DNA of 64,000 bases. Source: Romboutsia_E sp900604535 (GTDB lineage: Bacteria; Bacillota; Clostridia; Peptostreptococcales; Peptostreptococcaceae). The notes below the pieces were generated by a model. It was not told the DNA's origin and made no database searches. It saw nothing but the letters and a program-made list of their open reading frames with translations. The stretch lies in assembly GCF_900604535.1 (NCBI RefSeq), contig NZ_UWOT01000002.1, positions 186,001-250,000 of the forward strand, given 5' to 3'. Each line of letters starts with the position of its first letter. Position 1 is the first letter of the stretch. Position numbers and translations under genes: made by a program. Positions 9,309-17,988 of this stretch are shown piece after piece.

Positions 9309-9863
9309 ATGATGGATCAATATATTTGGACGGGTATTTGGATATTAACATCTAATATAGTAATAGCTCTTAAGATGTACTTAGTATTTTTAAGTATATT
9401 ATGGATAACAAAAAAAAGAAAAATATTTAAATTAATGCAATCTATATTTGAAGTTATGTTACTTACATATACAATAACTCTATTGAAAATAACAGGGATA
9501 ATAGGAATGAAGTTTTATTTTTCATATGTAATGAATGGCATGTATAACATGAATCTGATACCTTTTAAAGATGTATCTATAATGATGTTATTTCTAAACT
9601 TTTTATTATTTTTACCATATGGATTTTTATTACCATGTGTATTTAAAAAACTAAGAGTTAATGGAAAGAAAATTTTAATTATAGGATTTACTACTAGTTT
9701 TAGTATAGAATTATTACAATTATTTGGTGGAAGATTTGCAGAGATTGATGATATTTTAATTAACTCACTTGGAGCTTATACTGGTTTTATAATTTTTTCT
9801 TATATAAGCAAAATTATTAGTTATCGCAAAGATGGTGAACATATCCTAATAGAAAAGTCATAA
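9309..9863 (+). CDS. VanZ family membrane protein
   Basis: A 184-residue protein with four or five membrane helices and the VanZ family signatures: NLIPFKD, FLLFLPYGFLLP, SFSIELLQLFGGRFAEIDDI and NSLGAYTGF. VanZ homologues can give low-level teicoplanin resistance by an undefined mechanism. AGGGG lies before the ATG (a second ATG follows at once). It sits between the two halves of VanT, an unusual position, and shares strand and tight spacing (24 nt to the racemase), so it is probably co-transcribed with the van genes. Confidence 0.82.
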   Translation: MMDQYIWTGIWILTSNIVIALKMYLVFLSILWITKKRKIFKLMQSIFEVMLLTYTITLLKITGIIGMKFYFSYVMNGMYNMNLIPFKDVSIMMLFLNFLLFLPYGFLLPCVFKKLRVNGKKILIIGFTTSFSIELLQLFGGRFAEIDDILINSLGAYTGFIIFSYISKIISYRKDGEHILIEKS

Positions 9864-9887
9864 ATATTAATAAACAAGGAGATTGAA

Positions 9888-11030
9888 ATGAGTAATATAG
9901 AAAATACAAATAAAGAAGGCCTAAGAGCATATAGAGAAATCAATCTTTCAAATTTAAAACACAACTTACTTCAAATAAAGTCATTAATAGATGATAACTG
10001 TAAAGTAATGGCCGTAGTAAAAGCTGATGCTTATGGACATGGTGCAGTAGAAATATCAATATATTTACAAAGATTAGGTATAAAACATTTTGCAGTAGCA
10101 TGTATAGATGAAGCTATTGAACTTAGAAAAGCAGGTATAAAAGGTGAAATTTTAGTACTTGGTTATACTCCTATTTATAGTAAAAATGACTTAATAAGTT
10201 ATAATATTTCTCAAACTATAGTTGATATAAATTATGCAAAAGAATTATGTAAATTAGAAGGTATCTTAGATGTTCATATTAAATTAGATACAGGGATGAA
10301 TAGATTAGGTACAAAATTTGAAGAATTAGAAGAACTTATTAATATATATAAAAGTGAAAAATTCAATGTAAAAGGAACATTTAGCCACTTATCTAGAGCG
10401 GACAGTGTATTAGAAGATGATGTAAACTTTACAAATAATCAAATTAATAAGTTTTATGAGATAATAGATAAATTAAAAGAATGTAATATAGATGTAGGTA
10501 AAATACATCTTCAAAGTAGTTATGGTATTACAAATTATAAAAACTTAAAATGTGATTTAGTTAGACCAGGAATAATATTATATGGCGTTTCAAGTATGCC
10601 TAATGATAAAAAACTTAAAAAGTTAGGACTTAAACCAGTACTTTCACTAAAAACAAAGATTGCATCTGTAAAAGATGTTTATAAATCTGAAACTGTAGGG
10701 TATGGAAATAATTTTACAGTAACTAAAGATATGAAGATTGCTATAGCTACTATTGGTTATGCTGATGGATATCCAAGGGGGCTATCAAAATGTGATTTTG
10801 AAGTATTAATTAATGGACAAGTTGCTAAAATTATAGGTAATATATGTATGGACCAAATGATATTAGATGTTAGTGATATAGATAATATAAAGGATGGAGA
10901 TACAGTTACCTTAATAGGTGAAGATAAGAAGTTATATATTTCAATAGATAAAATTAGTGAAGTAACTAATACTATTAACAATGAAACTTTAACAGCTATA
11001 GGAGATAGAGTTACGAAGATATACATTTAG
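9888..11030 (+). CDS. vanT: Stand-alone racemase domain of VanT (alanine/serine racemase)
   Basis: A 380-residue PLP-dependent racemase of fold type III. Visible features are AVVKADAYGHGAVE with the PLP lysine, IKLDTGMNRLGT, SSYGITNYK, GYADGYPRG, and the CMDQMILDVSD region of the second domain. In VanC/E/G clusters this domain is the C-terminal half of VanT and makes D-Ser from L-Ser in the membrane. In VanL-type clusters it is a separate gene, as here. There is no transmembrane segment, so this protein would be soluble. It could also serve as an ordinary alanine racemase; sequence alone does not settle the substrate. AAGGAG precedes the ATG. Confidence 0.85.
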   Translation: MSNIENTNKEGLRAYREINLSNLKHNLLQIKSLIDDNCKVMAVVKADAYGHGAVEISIYLQRLGIKHFAVACIDEAIELRKAGIKGEILVLGYTPIYSKNDLISYNISQTIVDINYAKELCKLEGILDVHIKLDTGMNRLGTKFEELEELINIYKSEKFNVKGTFSHLSRADSVLEDDVNFTNNQINKFYEIIDKLKECNIDVGKIHLQSSYGITNYKNLKCDLVRPGIILYGVSSMPNDKKLKKLGLKPVLSLKTKIASVKDVYKSETVGYGNNFTVTKDMKIAIATIGYADGYPRGLSKCDFEVLINGQVAKIIGNICMDQMILDVSDIDNIKDGDTVTLIGEDKKLYISIDKISEVTNTINNETLTAIGDRVTKIYI

Positions 11031-11060
11031 CAAAAAATAATGTATAATTATGCATGTTAT

Positions 11061-11100
11061 AAGGTGTATACTTAGAAAATTCTAAGTATACACCTTTCTT
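11061..11100 (+). terminator. Strong hairpin between the racemase and vanR
   Basis: AAGGTGTATACTTAG (11061-11075) and CTAAGTATACACCTT (11082-11096) are a perfect 15-bp stem with a 6-nt loop, followed by TCTT. It probably separates vanG-to-racemase transcripts from vanRS. Confidence 0.75.
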
Positions 11101-11154
11101 GATATTATAATATTTAAAAAGTAAACAATATAAGTTAGTAAGGAGCGAAATAAA

Positions 11155-11850
11155 TTGAAAAATACAATACTTGTAGTAGATGATGAAGCAGAAATAAGAG
11201 ATTTACTAGAGATATATTTATCCAATGAAGGTTATGATGTAATAAAAGCTAGTAATGGAGAGGAAGCTATTGAAATAGTTAATAATAATGATATAAAACT
11301 AATTGTATTAGACGTAATGATGCCTAAGATGGATGGTATAGAAGCTTGCAAGAGAATAAGAGAAAAAATGAATATACCAATATTAATGCTTAGTGCAAAG
11401 TCAGAAGATATGGATAAAATACAAGGAATTATGACTGGAGCTGATGATTATATAACAAAGCCATTTAATCCATTAGAGCTTACGGTTAGGGTAAAAGCAC
11501 TTTTAAGACGAGCATATTATTTTAATAATAGAGAAGAAAATACAAGAGATAATATTATAACAATAGAATCATTAAAAATAGATAAAAGTAAACACATAGT
11601 AACTGTTGATGATATAGAAATACCATTAACATCAAGAGAATTTGATATTTTATATTTATTAGCTAGTAATAGAGGAAAAGTATTTAGTACAGAAGAAATA
11701 TTCTCAAAGGTATGGAAAGAAAAATACTATCAATCTAATAATACTGTAATGGTTCATATGAGTAGAATAAGAGATAAAATAGAAAAACATATGAAAGGAA
11801 GTAAAGTTATTCATACAGTATGGGGGGTAGGATATAAAATTGAAAAATAA
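11155..11850 (+). CDS. vanR: VanR-type response regulator (OmpR/PhoB family)
   Basis: A 231-residue regulator. Receiver domain: acidic pair in VVDDEAEIRD, phospho-acceptor Asp in LIVLDVMMPKMDG, Thr/Ser switch in LMLSAKS, and Lys in YITKPFNPLELT. A C-terminal winged helix follows (LTSREFDILYLLASNRGKVF, VMVHMSRIRDKIE, VWGVGYKIEK). The start is a TTG at 11155 with AAGGAG eight bases upstream; no better in-frame start is seen. It overlaps vanS by 11 nt. VanR proteins activate the resistance operon when phosphorylated by VanS; the phased repeats before vanG are the likely target. Here vanRS follows the structural genes, as in vanC/E/L clusters, whereas classical vanG has it first. Confidence 0.88.
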   Translation: MKNTILVVDDEAEIRDLLEIYLSNEGYDVIKASNGEEAIEIVNNNDIKLIVLDVMMPKMDGIEACKRIREKMNIPILMLSAKSEDMDKIQGIMTGADDYITKPFNPLELTVRVKALLRRAYYFNNREENTRDNIITIESLKIDKSKHIVTVDDIEIPLTSREFDILYLLASNRGKVFSTEEIFSKVWKEKYYQSNNTVMVHMSRIRDKIEKHMKGSKVIHTVWGVGYKIEK

Positions 11851-12958
11851 AGACAGAAATAATTATGTAATCAAAGTATATAAATATATTTTTGGTCAAG
11901 TAATATACTTAGCAGTAAGTGCTGCTATTGCTATTTTTACATTATTTATCTTACGTACCACTATAAGTGACTTTCAACATTTACCTATAATTAGACAACT
12001 GGTACATTTATTTTTATATATGAAAAATAATTATATTGGTGATTTTATTACATATTCAACTATAGTATTCATTTTAACTTCATGTATATATCTTATACTC
12101 ACTCATAATAAAGTGAAAAATATAGCTCTATTAATGGAAAGTGTAGAGATAATGGCAAGTGGTGATTTAGATAAAAGAATAGATGTTAATTCAGATGATG
12201 ATATAGGAGAATTATCAAGAAATATAAATCATATAATTGAGCAATTAGAAAATAAGACAGTAGAAGAAAGAAAAGCTCAACAAACAAAAACTGATTTAAT
12301 AACTAATGTATCCCACGATTTAAGAACACCATTAACATCTATAATAGGATATCTTAACCTTATAGAAGAAGATAGATACAAAGATGAAGTTCAGCTTAGG
12401 TATTATACAAATATAGCTTATGAAAAGTCAAAGGATTTAAATATACTTATAAATGACTTATTTGAACTAACAAAATTACAAAATAATACATTACCTCTTA
12501 ATAAGATTGACATTAACTTAGTAGAATTGGTATCTCAGGTAATATCATATTTGGGCTATCAACTAAGTGAAGTAAATATGGAAATAAGGCCTCAATTTTC
12601 TAATGATAAATTAATAGTAAATGCAGACCCTGATAAGCTTGTAAGGGTACTAGAAAACTTAATAAATAATGCAATTAAATATGGAAGTGATGGAAAATAT
12701 ATTGATATCATTACTAAAAAAGAAAGTAATAAAGCAGTGGTAGAGATAATTAACTACGGAGAACCAATACCACAATCAGATATACCATTTATATTTGATA
12801 GATTTTATAGAGTTGAAAAATCAAGAAATAGAAATGATGGAGGTTCTGGTTTAGGACTTGCTATTAGTAAAAATCTAATAGAAGCTCATAATGGAAATAT
12901 TTTAGTTGAAAGTAATAGTAGTAAAACTTCATTTAAAATTATTTTACCAATAGAGTAA
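11840..12958 (+). CDS. vanS: VanS-type sensor histidine kinase
   Basis: A 372-residue membrane kinase. Two membrane segments (about residues 15-40 and 70-90) flank a short external loop. A HAMP-like region (MASGDLDKRIDVNSDDDIGE), HisKA with VSHDLRTPLTSIIGY (phospho-acceptor His), N box (NLINNAIKYG), F-type box (FIFDRFYRVEKSR) and G box (GGSGLGLAISKNLIEAHNG) follow. The start is a TTG overlapping the vanR stop region, so translation is coupled. It would sense cell-wall stress or glycopeptide and phosphorylate VanR. All catalytic motifs look intact. Confidence 0.88.
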   Translation: MKNKDRNNYVIKVYKYIFGQVIYLAVSAAIAIFTLFILRTTISDFQHLPIIRQLVHLFLYMKNNYIGDFITYSTIVFILTSCIYLILTHNKVKNIALLMESVEIMASGDLDKRIDVNSDDDIGELSRNINHIIEQLENKTVEERKAQQTKTDLITNVSHDLRTPLTSIIGYLNLIEEDRYKDEVQLRYYTNIAYEKSKDLNILINDLFELTKLQNNTLPLNKIDINLVELVSQVISYLGYQLSEVNMEIRPQFSNDKLIVNADPDKLVRVLENLINNAIKYGSDGKYIDIITKKESNKAVVEIINYGEPIPQSDIPFIFDRFYRVEKSRNRNDGGSGLGLAISKNLIEAHNGNILVESNSSKTSFKIILPIE

Positions 12959-12970
12959 AAAATGAAAAAG

Positions 12971-13009
12971 ACTGTAGATAGGTTTGTTTAAAGCAAATCT
13001 ATTTACAGT
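12971..13009. terminator. Bidirectional terminator between vanS and the convergent hypothetical gene
   Basis: ACTGTAGATAGGTTTG (12971-12986) pairs with CAAATCTATTTACAGT (12994-13009) with wobble pairs; T-rich sequence follows. The right arm overlaps the end of the convergent gene. Confidence 0.65.
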
Positions 13010-13412
13010 GTTTATTTAATTCAAAGTTTATATAGTTACCAGTAAATACTTGGTCTAAATATTCAATTATTATAGGGTTTATAACTGTATATAGCTTAGA
13101 TGAAAATTTATCTAAATAAATACCAGTTATTGGAGCTAACTTTATATGGAATCCATTGTCAACTAAGCTCATATTTATTTTAGTTAAATTATCTATTGCA
13201 GATTTTATTTGTGATTTTACATCTGTAAATTCTATTGAAGAATTATTTAGTATTGTATATAGTTCCTTTAAATCTATTTCTATATTTGAATCTTCATTAT
13301 TTGTTATATTGTTTTCAAATGCTTTATGTATTACATAATAGAGTATTAGCTTTTCAAGTGTAGGTAGTTTAGTAGGTGATGAGTATATTATCTTAGGTAA
13401 ATAAATTTGCAT
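12999..13412 (-). CDS. Hypothetical protein, 137 aa
   Basis: An open frame starting MQIYLPKIIYSSPTKLPTLE with GGAGAAT before the ATG, so it is probably translated. It is mixed alpha/beta in appearance, with no signal peptide or membrane segment and no motif that I recognise. It is convergent with vanS and shares its terminator. The N-terminal third (LEKLILYYVIHKAFENN, then a helical stretch) could be a winged-helix-like fold, but that is a guess. It is shorter than a full replication protein. Function not assigned. Confidence 0.5.
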   Translation of the reverse strand: MQIYLPKIIYSSPTKLPTLEKLILYYVIHKAFENNITNNEDSNIEIDLKELYTILNNSSIEFTDVKSQIKSAIDNLTKINMSLVDNGFHIKLAPITGIYLDKFSSKLYTVINPIIIEYLDQVFTGNYINFELNKHCK

Positions 13413-13533
13413 TAATATTCTCCTTAAAAGTATTTATAGTATGTAATGTAAGATATATTTTACTTACTTTAAATTAAGTAGTCAAGGTTATGAAAAAAGG
13501 GAAGAGTGTATATAGAAATCTGAAGATTAATTA

Positions 13534-13586
13534 AAGAATATAAAAATAGCTAGATTTTCAATAAATCTAGCTATTTTTATATTCTT
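13534..13586 (-). terminator. Perfect 24-bp hairpin at the 3' end of the bile salt hydrolase gene
   Basis: Bases 13534-13557 are an exact reverse complement of 13563-13586 around a 5-nt loop. The core AATAGCTAGATTT is followed by T-rich sequence on the minus strand, fitting a terminator that starts at the stop codon. Confidence 0.75.
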
Positions 13587-14571
13587 AGTTTTCGTATTTA
13601 AAAGATGGGTCATCATTATAAGGATATACTTTTAATTCGCTACTTGATAAATCTTCTTTGTTCATATCAATTACATTTAGTTGACTATTTTTATAAGTTC
13701 TATAATAATAAATTCCTTTTTCTTGGCACATACAAGATGTATATTGAGTAATTTCATTTCTACCTTGTGGGTCAATTACTGTACCGCTTATCATAGCTAC
13801 GTTACTTAATATATTAAAGAATTCAATTACACCAGCATTTTCATAATCACCTATAGTTACATGACTTTTTAAAAATGAAGTTTTTACAAATCTAGATTGG
13901 GAAGAAGAATCTCCAGGAAGTCCAAAAGCACCACTACCATTTCCTAAAGTAACTAACTCTAAATCACTCCATTTACGAGTATCTGGTCTACTTGTAGTTA
14001 ATCCTGTATATTGAGTTAAATTTAATAAGTGCCAATCAAATGATGGTGCATTAGTTAATACTCCTACAGGATTGTCAAATACTTTAAGACCATCTTCAGT
14101 TTTTTCTATAACTAATGATTTTCCTGATTTATCAGTTACAATCCAGTGAAGAGTTGGAAGTGGAGTTTTTTCATCATATGCTTTACCAACGATATTTAAA
14201 TTATCTAAATGAGGTCTTAACTCATCTAGAGTTTCAAAGTTTGATGTTATCCAAAGTATTAAATCATATGGCGGTATATTTTCCTTACCTTCTACCACAT
14301 CCTTTGACCAATATGCAGCTGGAAAGTTAAGTCCTGCACATGCTAATCCCTTTTCATTTAGTGCTTCTGCAAATAATGGATGTTTTCCATTTAAACTTGC
14401 CATACCTATTACTGCATATTTAGTGTTTTTAATTTGCTCACTAATTTTATCCTCATATTTAAAGTTTCTTGGAACTAAAACAACAGATTGTCCAAATGTA
14501 TATTCTAAGTCCATATTTCTACCAAATAGATGGTATCCATCATTAGTTTTTAATGTTAGAGACGTACACAT
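13585..14571 (-). CDS. Choloylglycine hydrolase (bile salt hydrolase)
   Basis: A 328-residue Ntn-hydrolase that would cleave glycine or taurine from conjugated bile salts. Cys2 (MCTSL) becomes the catalytic N-terminal residue after Met removal. Active-site residues are visible in GRNMDLEY (Arg, Asp), LNEKGLACAGLNFPAAYW (Asn), VGVLTNAPSFDWHLLNL (Asn) and SSQSRFVKTSF (Arg). The length fits the family (about 320-330). Penicillin V acylase is the close alternative, but the overall pattern is nearer to bile salt hydrolases. TTGGAGGG precedes the ATG. It is monocistronic and cytoplasmic (no signal peptide). It points to life in a vertebrate gut. Confidence 0.9.
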   Translation of the reverse strand: MCTSLTLKTNDGYHLFGRNMDLEYTFGQSVVLVPRNFKYEDKISEQIKNTKYAVIGMASLNGKHPLFAEALNEKGLACAGLNFPAAYWSKDVVEGKENIPPYDLILWITSNFETLDELRPHLDNLNIVGKAYDEKTPLPTLHWIVTDKSGKSLVIEKTEDGLKVFDNPVGVLTNAPSFDWHLLNLTQYTGLTTSRPDTRKWSDLELVTLGNGSGAFGLPGDSSSQSRFVKTSFLKSHVTIGDYENAGVIEFFNILSNVAMISGTVIDPQGRNEITQYTSCMCQEKGIYYYRTYKNSQLNVIDMNKEDLSSSELKVYPYNDDPSFKYEN

Positions 14572-14826
14572 AATTAAAACCCTCCAAATTATATATTTTA
14601 TTTAGTATTAACAAATTTAGTATTACCAAAATAAAATCATTATATTTAAAATTGAATTTTTTAGATTTATGATATAAATGGAAGGTATTTTTACAAATTT
14701 TAAATACTATAGTTTGAAATTTATATTAGAATATAATGGTAATTTTGTGTAAAATATAATGTTAAAGTTAGATAAAAATGGTATTATATATATTAACAAA
14801 ATACATAATCATAGGGGGACTTCAAA

Positions 14827-15246
14827 ATGAGTAACAATTGTTTTTATTGTCAAAAAAATGAAGCATTAGATGAATTAATGATAGAAATATGCGAATTAGA
14901 AGCATCTACATTATATTTATTTAAGGAGCAAACATATAGGGGAAGATGCTTAGTAGCTTTTAATGGTCATAAAAATGAATTATTTGATTTAACTGATGAA
15001 GAAAGAGATTTATTTATTAAGGATGTAACTAGAGCTGCTAAAGCAATGAAGTTAGCATTTGATGTAAACAAAGTAAATTATGGAGCATATTCAGATAAAA
15101 TGCCTCACTTACATTTCCACTTAGTACCTAAGTACGAAGATGGACCAGGATGGGGAGGCACTTTTGAGATGATGCCATCACCAAAGGTTCTTTTAAGTGA
15201 AGAAGAGTATACTCAATTAATAGATAAAGTAAGAGAAAACTTATAG
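14827..15246 (+). CDS. HIT family protein (nucleotide hydrolase/transferase)
   Basis: A 139-residue HIT protein with the histidine triad HLHFHLVPK near residue 98 and a downstream GPGWGGTFEM loop. An N-terminal CFYCQ pair may bind zinc. HIT hydrolases act on adenosine phosphoramidates or dinucleoside polyphosphates; the physiological substrate here is unknown. AGGGGGAC precedes the ATG. It is followed by its own terminator, so it is a single-gene unit. Confidence 0.88.
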   Translation: MSNNCFYCQKNEALDELMIEICELEASTLYLFKEQTYRGRCLVAFNGHKNELFDLTDEERDLFIKDVTRAAKAMKLAFDVNKVNYGAYSDKMPHLHFHLVPKYEDGPGWGGTFEMMPSPKVLLSEEEYTQLIDKVRENL

Positions 15247-15257
15247 TATATAATAAA

Positions 15258-15309
15258 GAAGCTAATTAAAGTAAAAGAAATATTTCTTTTATATAAATTA
15301 GCTTTTTTT
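15258..15309 (+). terminator. Terminator after the HIT gene
   Basis: AAGCTAATT pairs with AATTAGCTT around an inner AAAAGAAATATTTCTTTT hairpin, then a T-run. Confidence 0.75.
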
Positions 15310-15425
15310 ATTTTTATAAAAAAATAATTTAAAAATTATATTATAAGTGAGTAATATAAATATAAATAGGGTAAAGATATATGTATAAATCATATATAAT
15401 ACTATGAAAGCAGAGGGATGATGAC

Positions 15426-15938
15426 GTGGAAAATTTATTAAAAAATCAAAAAAGTTTAATGATAAGTTCATTAGGAAAAGATAACAATCCAGAAATAAGT
15501 TATGCACCATTTGTAATGATAGATAATAAAATTTATTTATATTTAAGTAAAGCTGCAAATCACTATTATAACTTAAGAGATAATCATAAGTGTAGTGTAA
15601 TGATTATAGAAGATGAAAGTACATGTAAGACAATATTTGCAAGAACTAGAGTATCATTTGCTTGTGAAGCAAATATGATGGAGTCTGTTAGTGATGAGAT
15701 ATTTGCTAAATTTGATGAAGTTCATGATGCTAAAATGATGTCAATGTTTAAGAATATGGACTTTGATATGTTTGAACTTAATATAAAGTCTGGAAGACTT
15801 GTAAAAGGATTTGGACAAGCTTATGAAATTAAGTTTGTTGATGGAAAAGCAGAGTATACTCAAGTTACTGGAAATGGAAATCAAATGGGACATGGTATGT
15901 CTAGTGATAAGATGAAAGAAATGATAGGTCGTAAGTAA
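15426..15938 (+). CDS. HugZ-like pyridoxamine-phosphate-oxidase-fold protein
   Basis: A 170-residue protein of the split beta-barrel flavin/haem-binding fold: SLMISSLGKDNNPEISYAPF at the N-terminus, CSVMIIEDE, ARTRVSFACEA and KSGRLVKGFGQAYEI. These are the HugZ family features; HugZ proteins bind haem and help release its iron. The start is GTG at 15426 after AGAGGGATGATGAC. It has no operon partners. A haem-oxygenase remnant exists 30 kb away, but no link is shown. A general flavin-binding role cannot be excluded. Confidence 0.8.
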   Translation: MENLLKNQKSLMISSLGKDNNPEISYAPFVMIDNKIYLYLSKAANHYYNLRDNHKCSVMIIEDESTCKTIFARTRVSFACEANMMESVSDEIFAKFDEVHDAKMMSMFKNMDFDMFELNIKSGRLVKGFGQAYEIKFVDGKAEYTQVTGNGNQMGHGMSSDKMKEMIGRK

Positions 15939-15950
15939 GAAAATATATTA

Positions 15951-16004
15951 AAATAACCACATCTTAGTATTTTAAATGTTATTGATTCTAAGGTGTGGTT
16001 ATTT
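15951..16004. repeat. Dispersed hairpin repeat, copy 1
   Basis: AAATAACCACATCTTAG (15951-15967) pairs with CTAAGGTGTGGTTATTT (15988-16004). Similar hairpins, with related arms and loops, occur at 35088-35137 and 52086-52139. Here it could also act as a terminator for the HugZ-like gene. Confidence 0.6.
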
Positions 16005-16066
16005 AATATGTCATAAACTTTATAAATATCTACACAATTCTTCTATTATAAGATATTGATACATTA

Positions 16067-16513
16067 TTACTCGTTAATAGCTTCAATTCCTTGTTCTTTA
16101 AGCTTACGCAAATTATCCTTCATATTTTTAAGCATTTCTGGTGAATGTCCTTGCCAATCACTTATTTCCCCAACAACTTTCAATGGATAGGTAGTTCGAT
16201 AAGAACGAGTTGGATTGCCAGGAAATTTTTTATCAGTTAAATTAGGGTCATCTTCAAATTCACCAGTAGGTTCAACAATATATATTTTTTCAGTATTATC
16301 ACCAAGTGCTAGTTCTGCTCCCCAGATTGCTGCATCTAAGGTTGCTGTCATATAAACAAAATTAGCTTTTTTACGTTTACCGTAATTAGATTTAAATCCT
16401 GTTTTAATTAAGTCCCCTATTTTAAGATTAGCCTTAGTTCCGTGGTAAAAAGGACCTTCATCTAAAATTAAATCTGATTTATTTTGAATATGTGTTTTAT
16501 TTTTAATACTCAT
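16067..16513 (-). CDS. arr: Rifampin ADP-ribosyltransferase
   Basis: A 148-residue Arr enzyme, which transfers ADP-ribose from NAD+ to a hydroxyl of rifampin and inactivates it. Family signatures are GPFYHGTKANLKIGDLI (His of the H-Y-D triad), NFVYMTATLDAAIWGAELA (Tyr), YIVEPTGEFEDDPN (Asp), FPGNPTRSYRT and the C-terminal GEISDWQGHSPE. The length is typical (about 140). AAGGAG lies before the ATG. It has no mobile-element context. Chromosomal arr genes are common in environmental and gut bacteria, so it may or may not give clinically relevant resistance. Confidence 0.92.
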   Translation of the reverse strand: MSIKNKTHIQNKSDLILDEGPFYHGTKANLKIGDLIKTGFKSNYGKRKKANFVYMTATLDAAIWGAELALGDNTEKIYIVEPTGEFEDDPNLTDKKFPGNPTRSYRTTYPLKVVGEISDWQGHSPEMLKNMKDNLRKLKEQGIEAINE

Positions 16514-16827
16514 AAAATATCTCCTTATATTTTTAATATAGTCATATTATCTTAGTTTATATTTCATAAAAATTGTAGACTTAAGTTTTCATTTTATATC
16601 TGATATAATTAAAGTAGAAGGAGAACTTTACTAAATAGTAGTGAATTTCTTTTTTTATTTATATCAATTTTAACTAGAAATAATTTTATTTATAAATTCA
16701 TTTTATGTAGCTATAGAAAAATATTCATAAGATGTGTTATAGTGGATGTATCTGATAAATATAGATAAAAATAGAAAGTTTATTAATGATATATCAATAT
16801 AGAGTTAAATTGAAAGGGATATTTAAT
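16514..16827. other. AT-rich intergenic region between divergent genes
   Basis: It holds the promoters of arr (leftward) and of the coiled-coil gene (rightward). ATATCTGATAT near 16600 is a short palindrome. I see no gene or RNA in it. Confidence 0.4.
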
Positions 16828-17355
16828 ATGCAAAATCTTACAATAAATCAAGCCATGCTAAAAGTAGCAGAATTGGAAAGAAATTATAGATACAAATTAC
16901 CTAATCTTTTAAACAAAAAGAAGGCTAGCATAACTTATATACTAGAATCTAATGGAAGTAGATTTGATTGTGATGAAAAAATTGATTTTAAAGCAGAGTT
17001 AGATGAATTAATGCTTTTATCTAAAGAAATAGAAACACTAAAAACAGCAATAGCTTACGCAAATAATACTACTGAAATAGAAGTATTAGAAAGTAAAATA
17101 AGCATTCAAGGAGCCTTAAATAAGGTGAAACTAAAAAGAGAATTAGCTTTTCAACTTGAAAATCTACTTGAGAATGTTAAAGTTAACAAAGAAAGAAAAG
17201 TAGATGCTGCTGCAACTTCTGTATATTACAAGATTACTGAGTTGAATTTTGATAGAAAAGAAATGGAGAAATTAGTAAAAGACCTAAATGAAGATGTTTT
17301 AGAATTAGAAATTGCTATAAACAAAGCTAATAATGAAACATTTATACAATTTTAG
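16828..17355 (+). CDS. Coiled-coil hypothetical protein (possibly DIP1984-like)
   Basis: A 175-residue, charged, largely helical protein starting MQNLTINQAMLKVAELERNY. The ATG at 16828 is preceded by GAAAGGG, which makes it a better start than the upstream one at 16786. The arrangement of a first helix, a loop (ESNGSRFDCDEKIDFKAEL), a helix ending IETLKTAIAYAN and a long second coiled coil resembles DIP1984-type proteins, but without a decisive motif. No membrane segment or signal peptide. It is followed directly by a terminator. Function unknown. Confidence 0.6.
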   Translation: MQNLTINQAMLKVAELERNYRYKLPNLLNKKKASITYILESNGSRFDCDEKIDFKAELDELMLLSKEIETLKTAIAYANNTTEIEVLESKISIQGALNKVKLKRELAFQLENLLENVKVNKERKVDAAATSVYYKITELNFDRKEMEKLVKDLNEDVLELEIAINKANNETFIQF

Positions 17356-17361
17356 TTGATT

Positions 17362-17390
17362 ATTATAATATGAGGTGAAAACCTCATATT
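17362..17390 (+). terminator. Terminator after the coiled-coil gene
   Basis: TAATATGAGGT and ACCTCATATTTA form a stem with a 4-nt loop, just after the stop codon. Confidence 0.65.
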
Positions 17391-17519
17391 TATAATAAAA
17401 TATGCTTTGATGGATAAAAGTTATACAATTTTTAGCTTTAATAGCTTTCAAACAGGAAATAAGAATTATATTAAGTACAAATATCAAGGATTTTACAATT
17501 TACAAATATCAAGTTATTT

Positions 17520-17562
17520 AAAATTTAAACTTACAATTAAAATTTAAACTTACAATTAAAAC
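17520..17562. repeat. Short tandem repeat
   Basis: The unit AAATTTAAACTTACAATTA is repeated about 2.3 times in an otherwise non-coding AT-rich stretch (17391-17620). Confidence 0.6.
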
Positions 17563-17620
17563 TTAAATATCATAATTTAATTATTAATTATTAATAATTA
17601 AATAAATCCATCAAGCATAT

Positions 17621-17667
17621 GAAAGGCTATAAATATTGATTTAAAATCTTTATTTATAGCCTTTTTG
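17621..17667. terminator. Terminator-like hairpin
   Basis: AAAGGCTATAAATA pairs with TTTATAGCCTTT, followed by TTG. On the minus strand it would lie beyond the TraX-like remnant. Confidence 0.6.
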
Positions 17668-17694
17668 TATAGAAATTAATATTTTAATTACATA

Positions 17695-17905
17695 TTAATC
17701 TTTATAATAATACAATTACAATTAGATGTATAGGATAAAACCAATAAAACATCCATCTTACAAACTTATTATTAACTCAAAGTTTACCATTATACATAAG
17801 TATTGGAACTATTGCAAAACCCATCATCCATTGATAACCTCATAAAGTTATAGCCTTTATAAAATCAGGTACTATAACAACAATTAATTCAAATAAATTC
17901 ATAAA
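17695..17905 (-). pseudogene. TraX/acyltransferase-like remnant
   Basis: On the minus strand the frame reads YQWMMGFAIVPILMYNGKL, a stop, then VNNKFVRWMFYWFYPIHLIV. This matches the C-terminal part of TraX-family membrane proteins (LYNGKRG...YFFYxFYPxHL). The preceding hydrophobic piece is interrupted by a TGA, and no start codon or ribosome binding site is visible, so only the end of the gene remains. TraX proteins acetylate pilin on F plasmids, but chromosomal homologues in Firmicutes have unknown roles. Confidence 0.5.
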
Positions 17906-17988
17906 AATATTATTTAACTAAGGAAATAGAATAATAATTTAGGGAAATATAAAACATATTAATAAAACAAATAAGTGAGGTGTATATC

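Noticed and set aside
12999..13412. Plasmid replication protein
   Set aside because: Too short, no second winged helix or catalytic motif, and no plasmid genes nearby.
17520..17562. Tandem AT-rich 19-mers as iterons of a replication origin
   Set aside because: Only about 2.3 copies, no initiator gene and no DnaA-box cluster.
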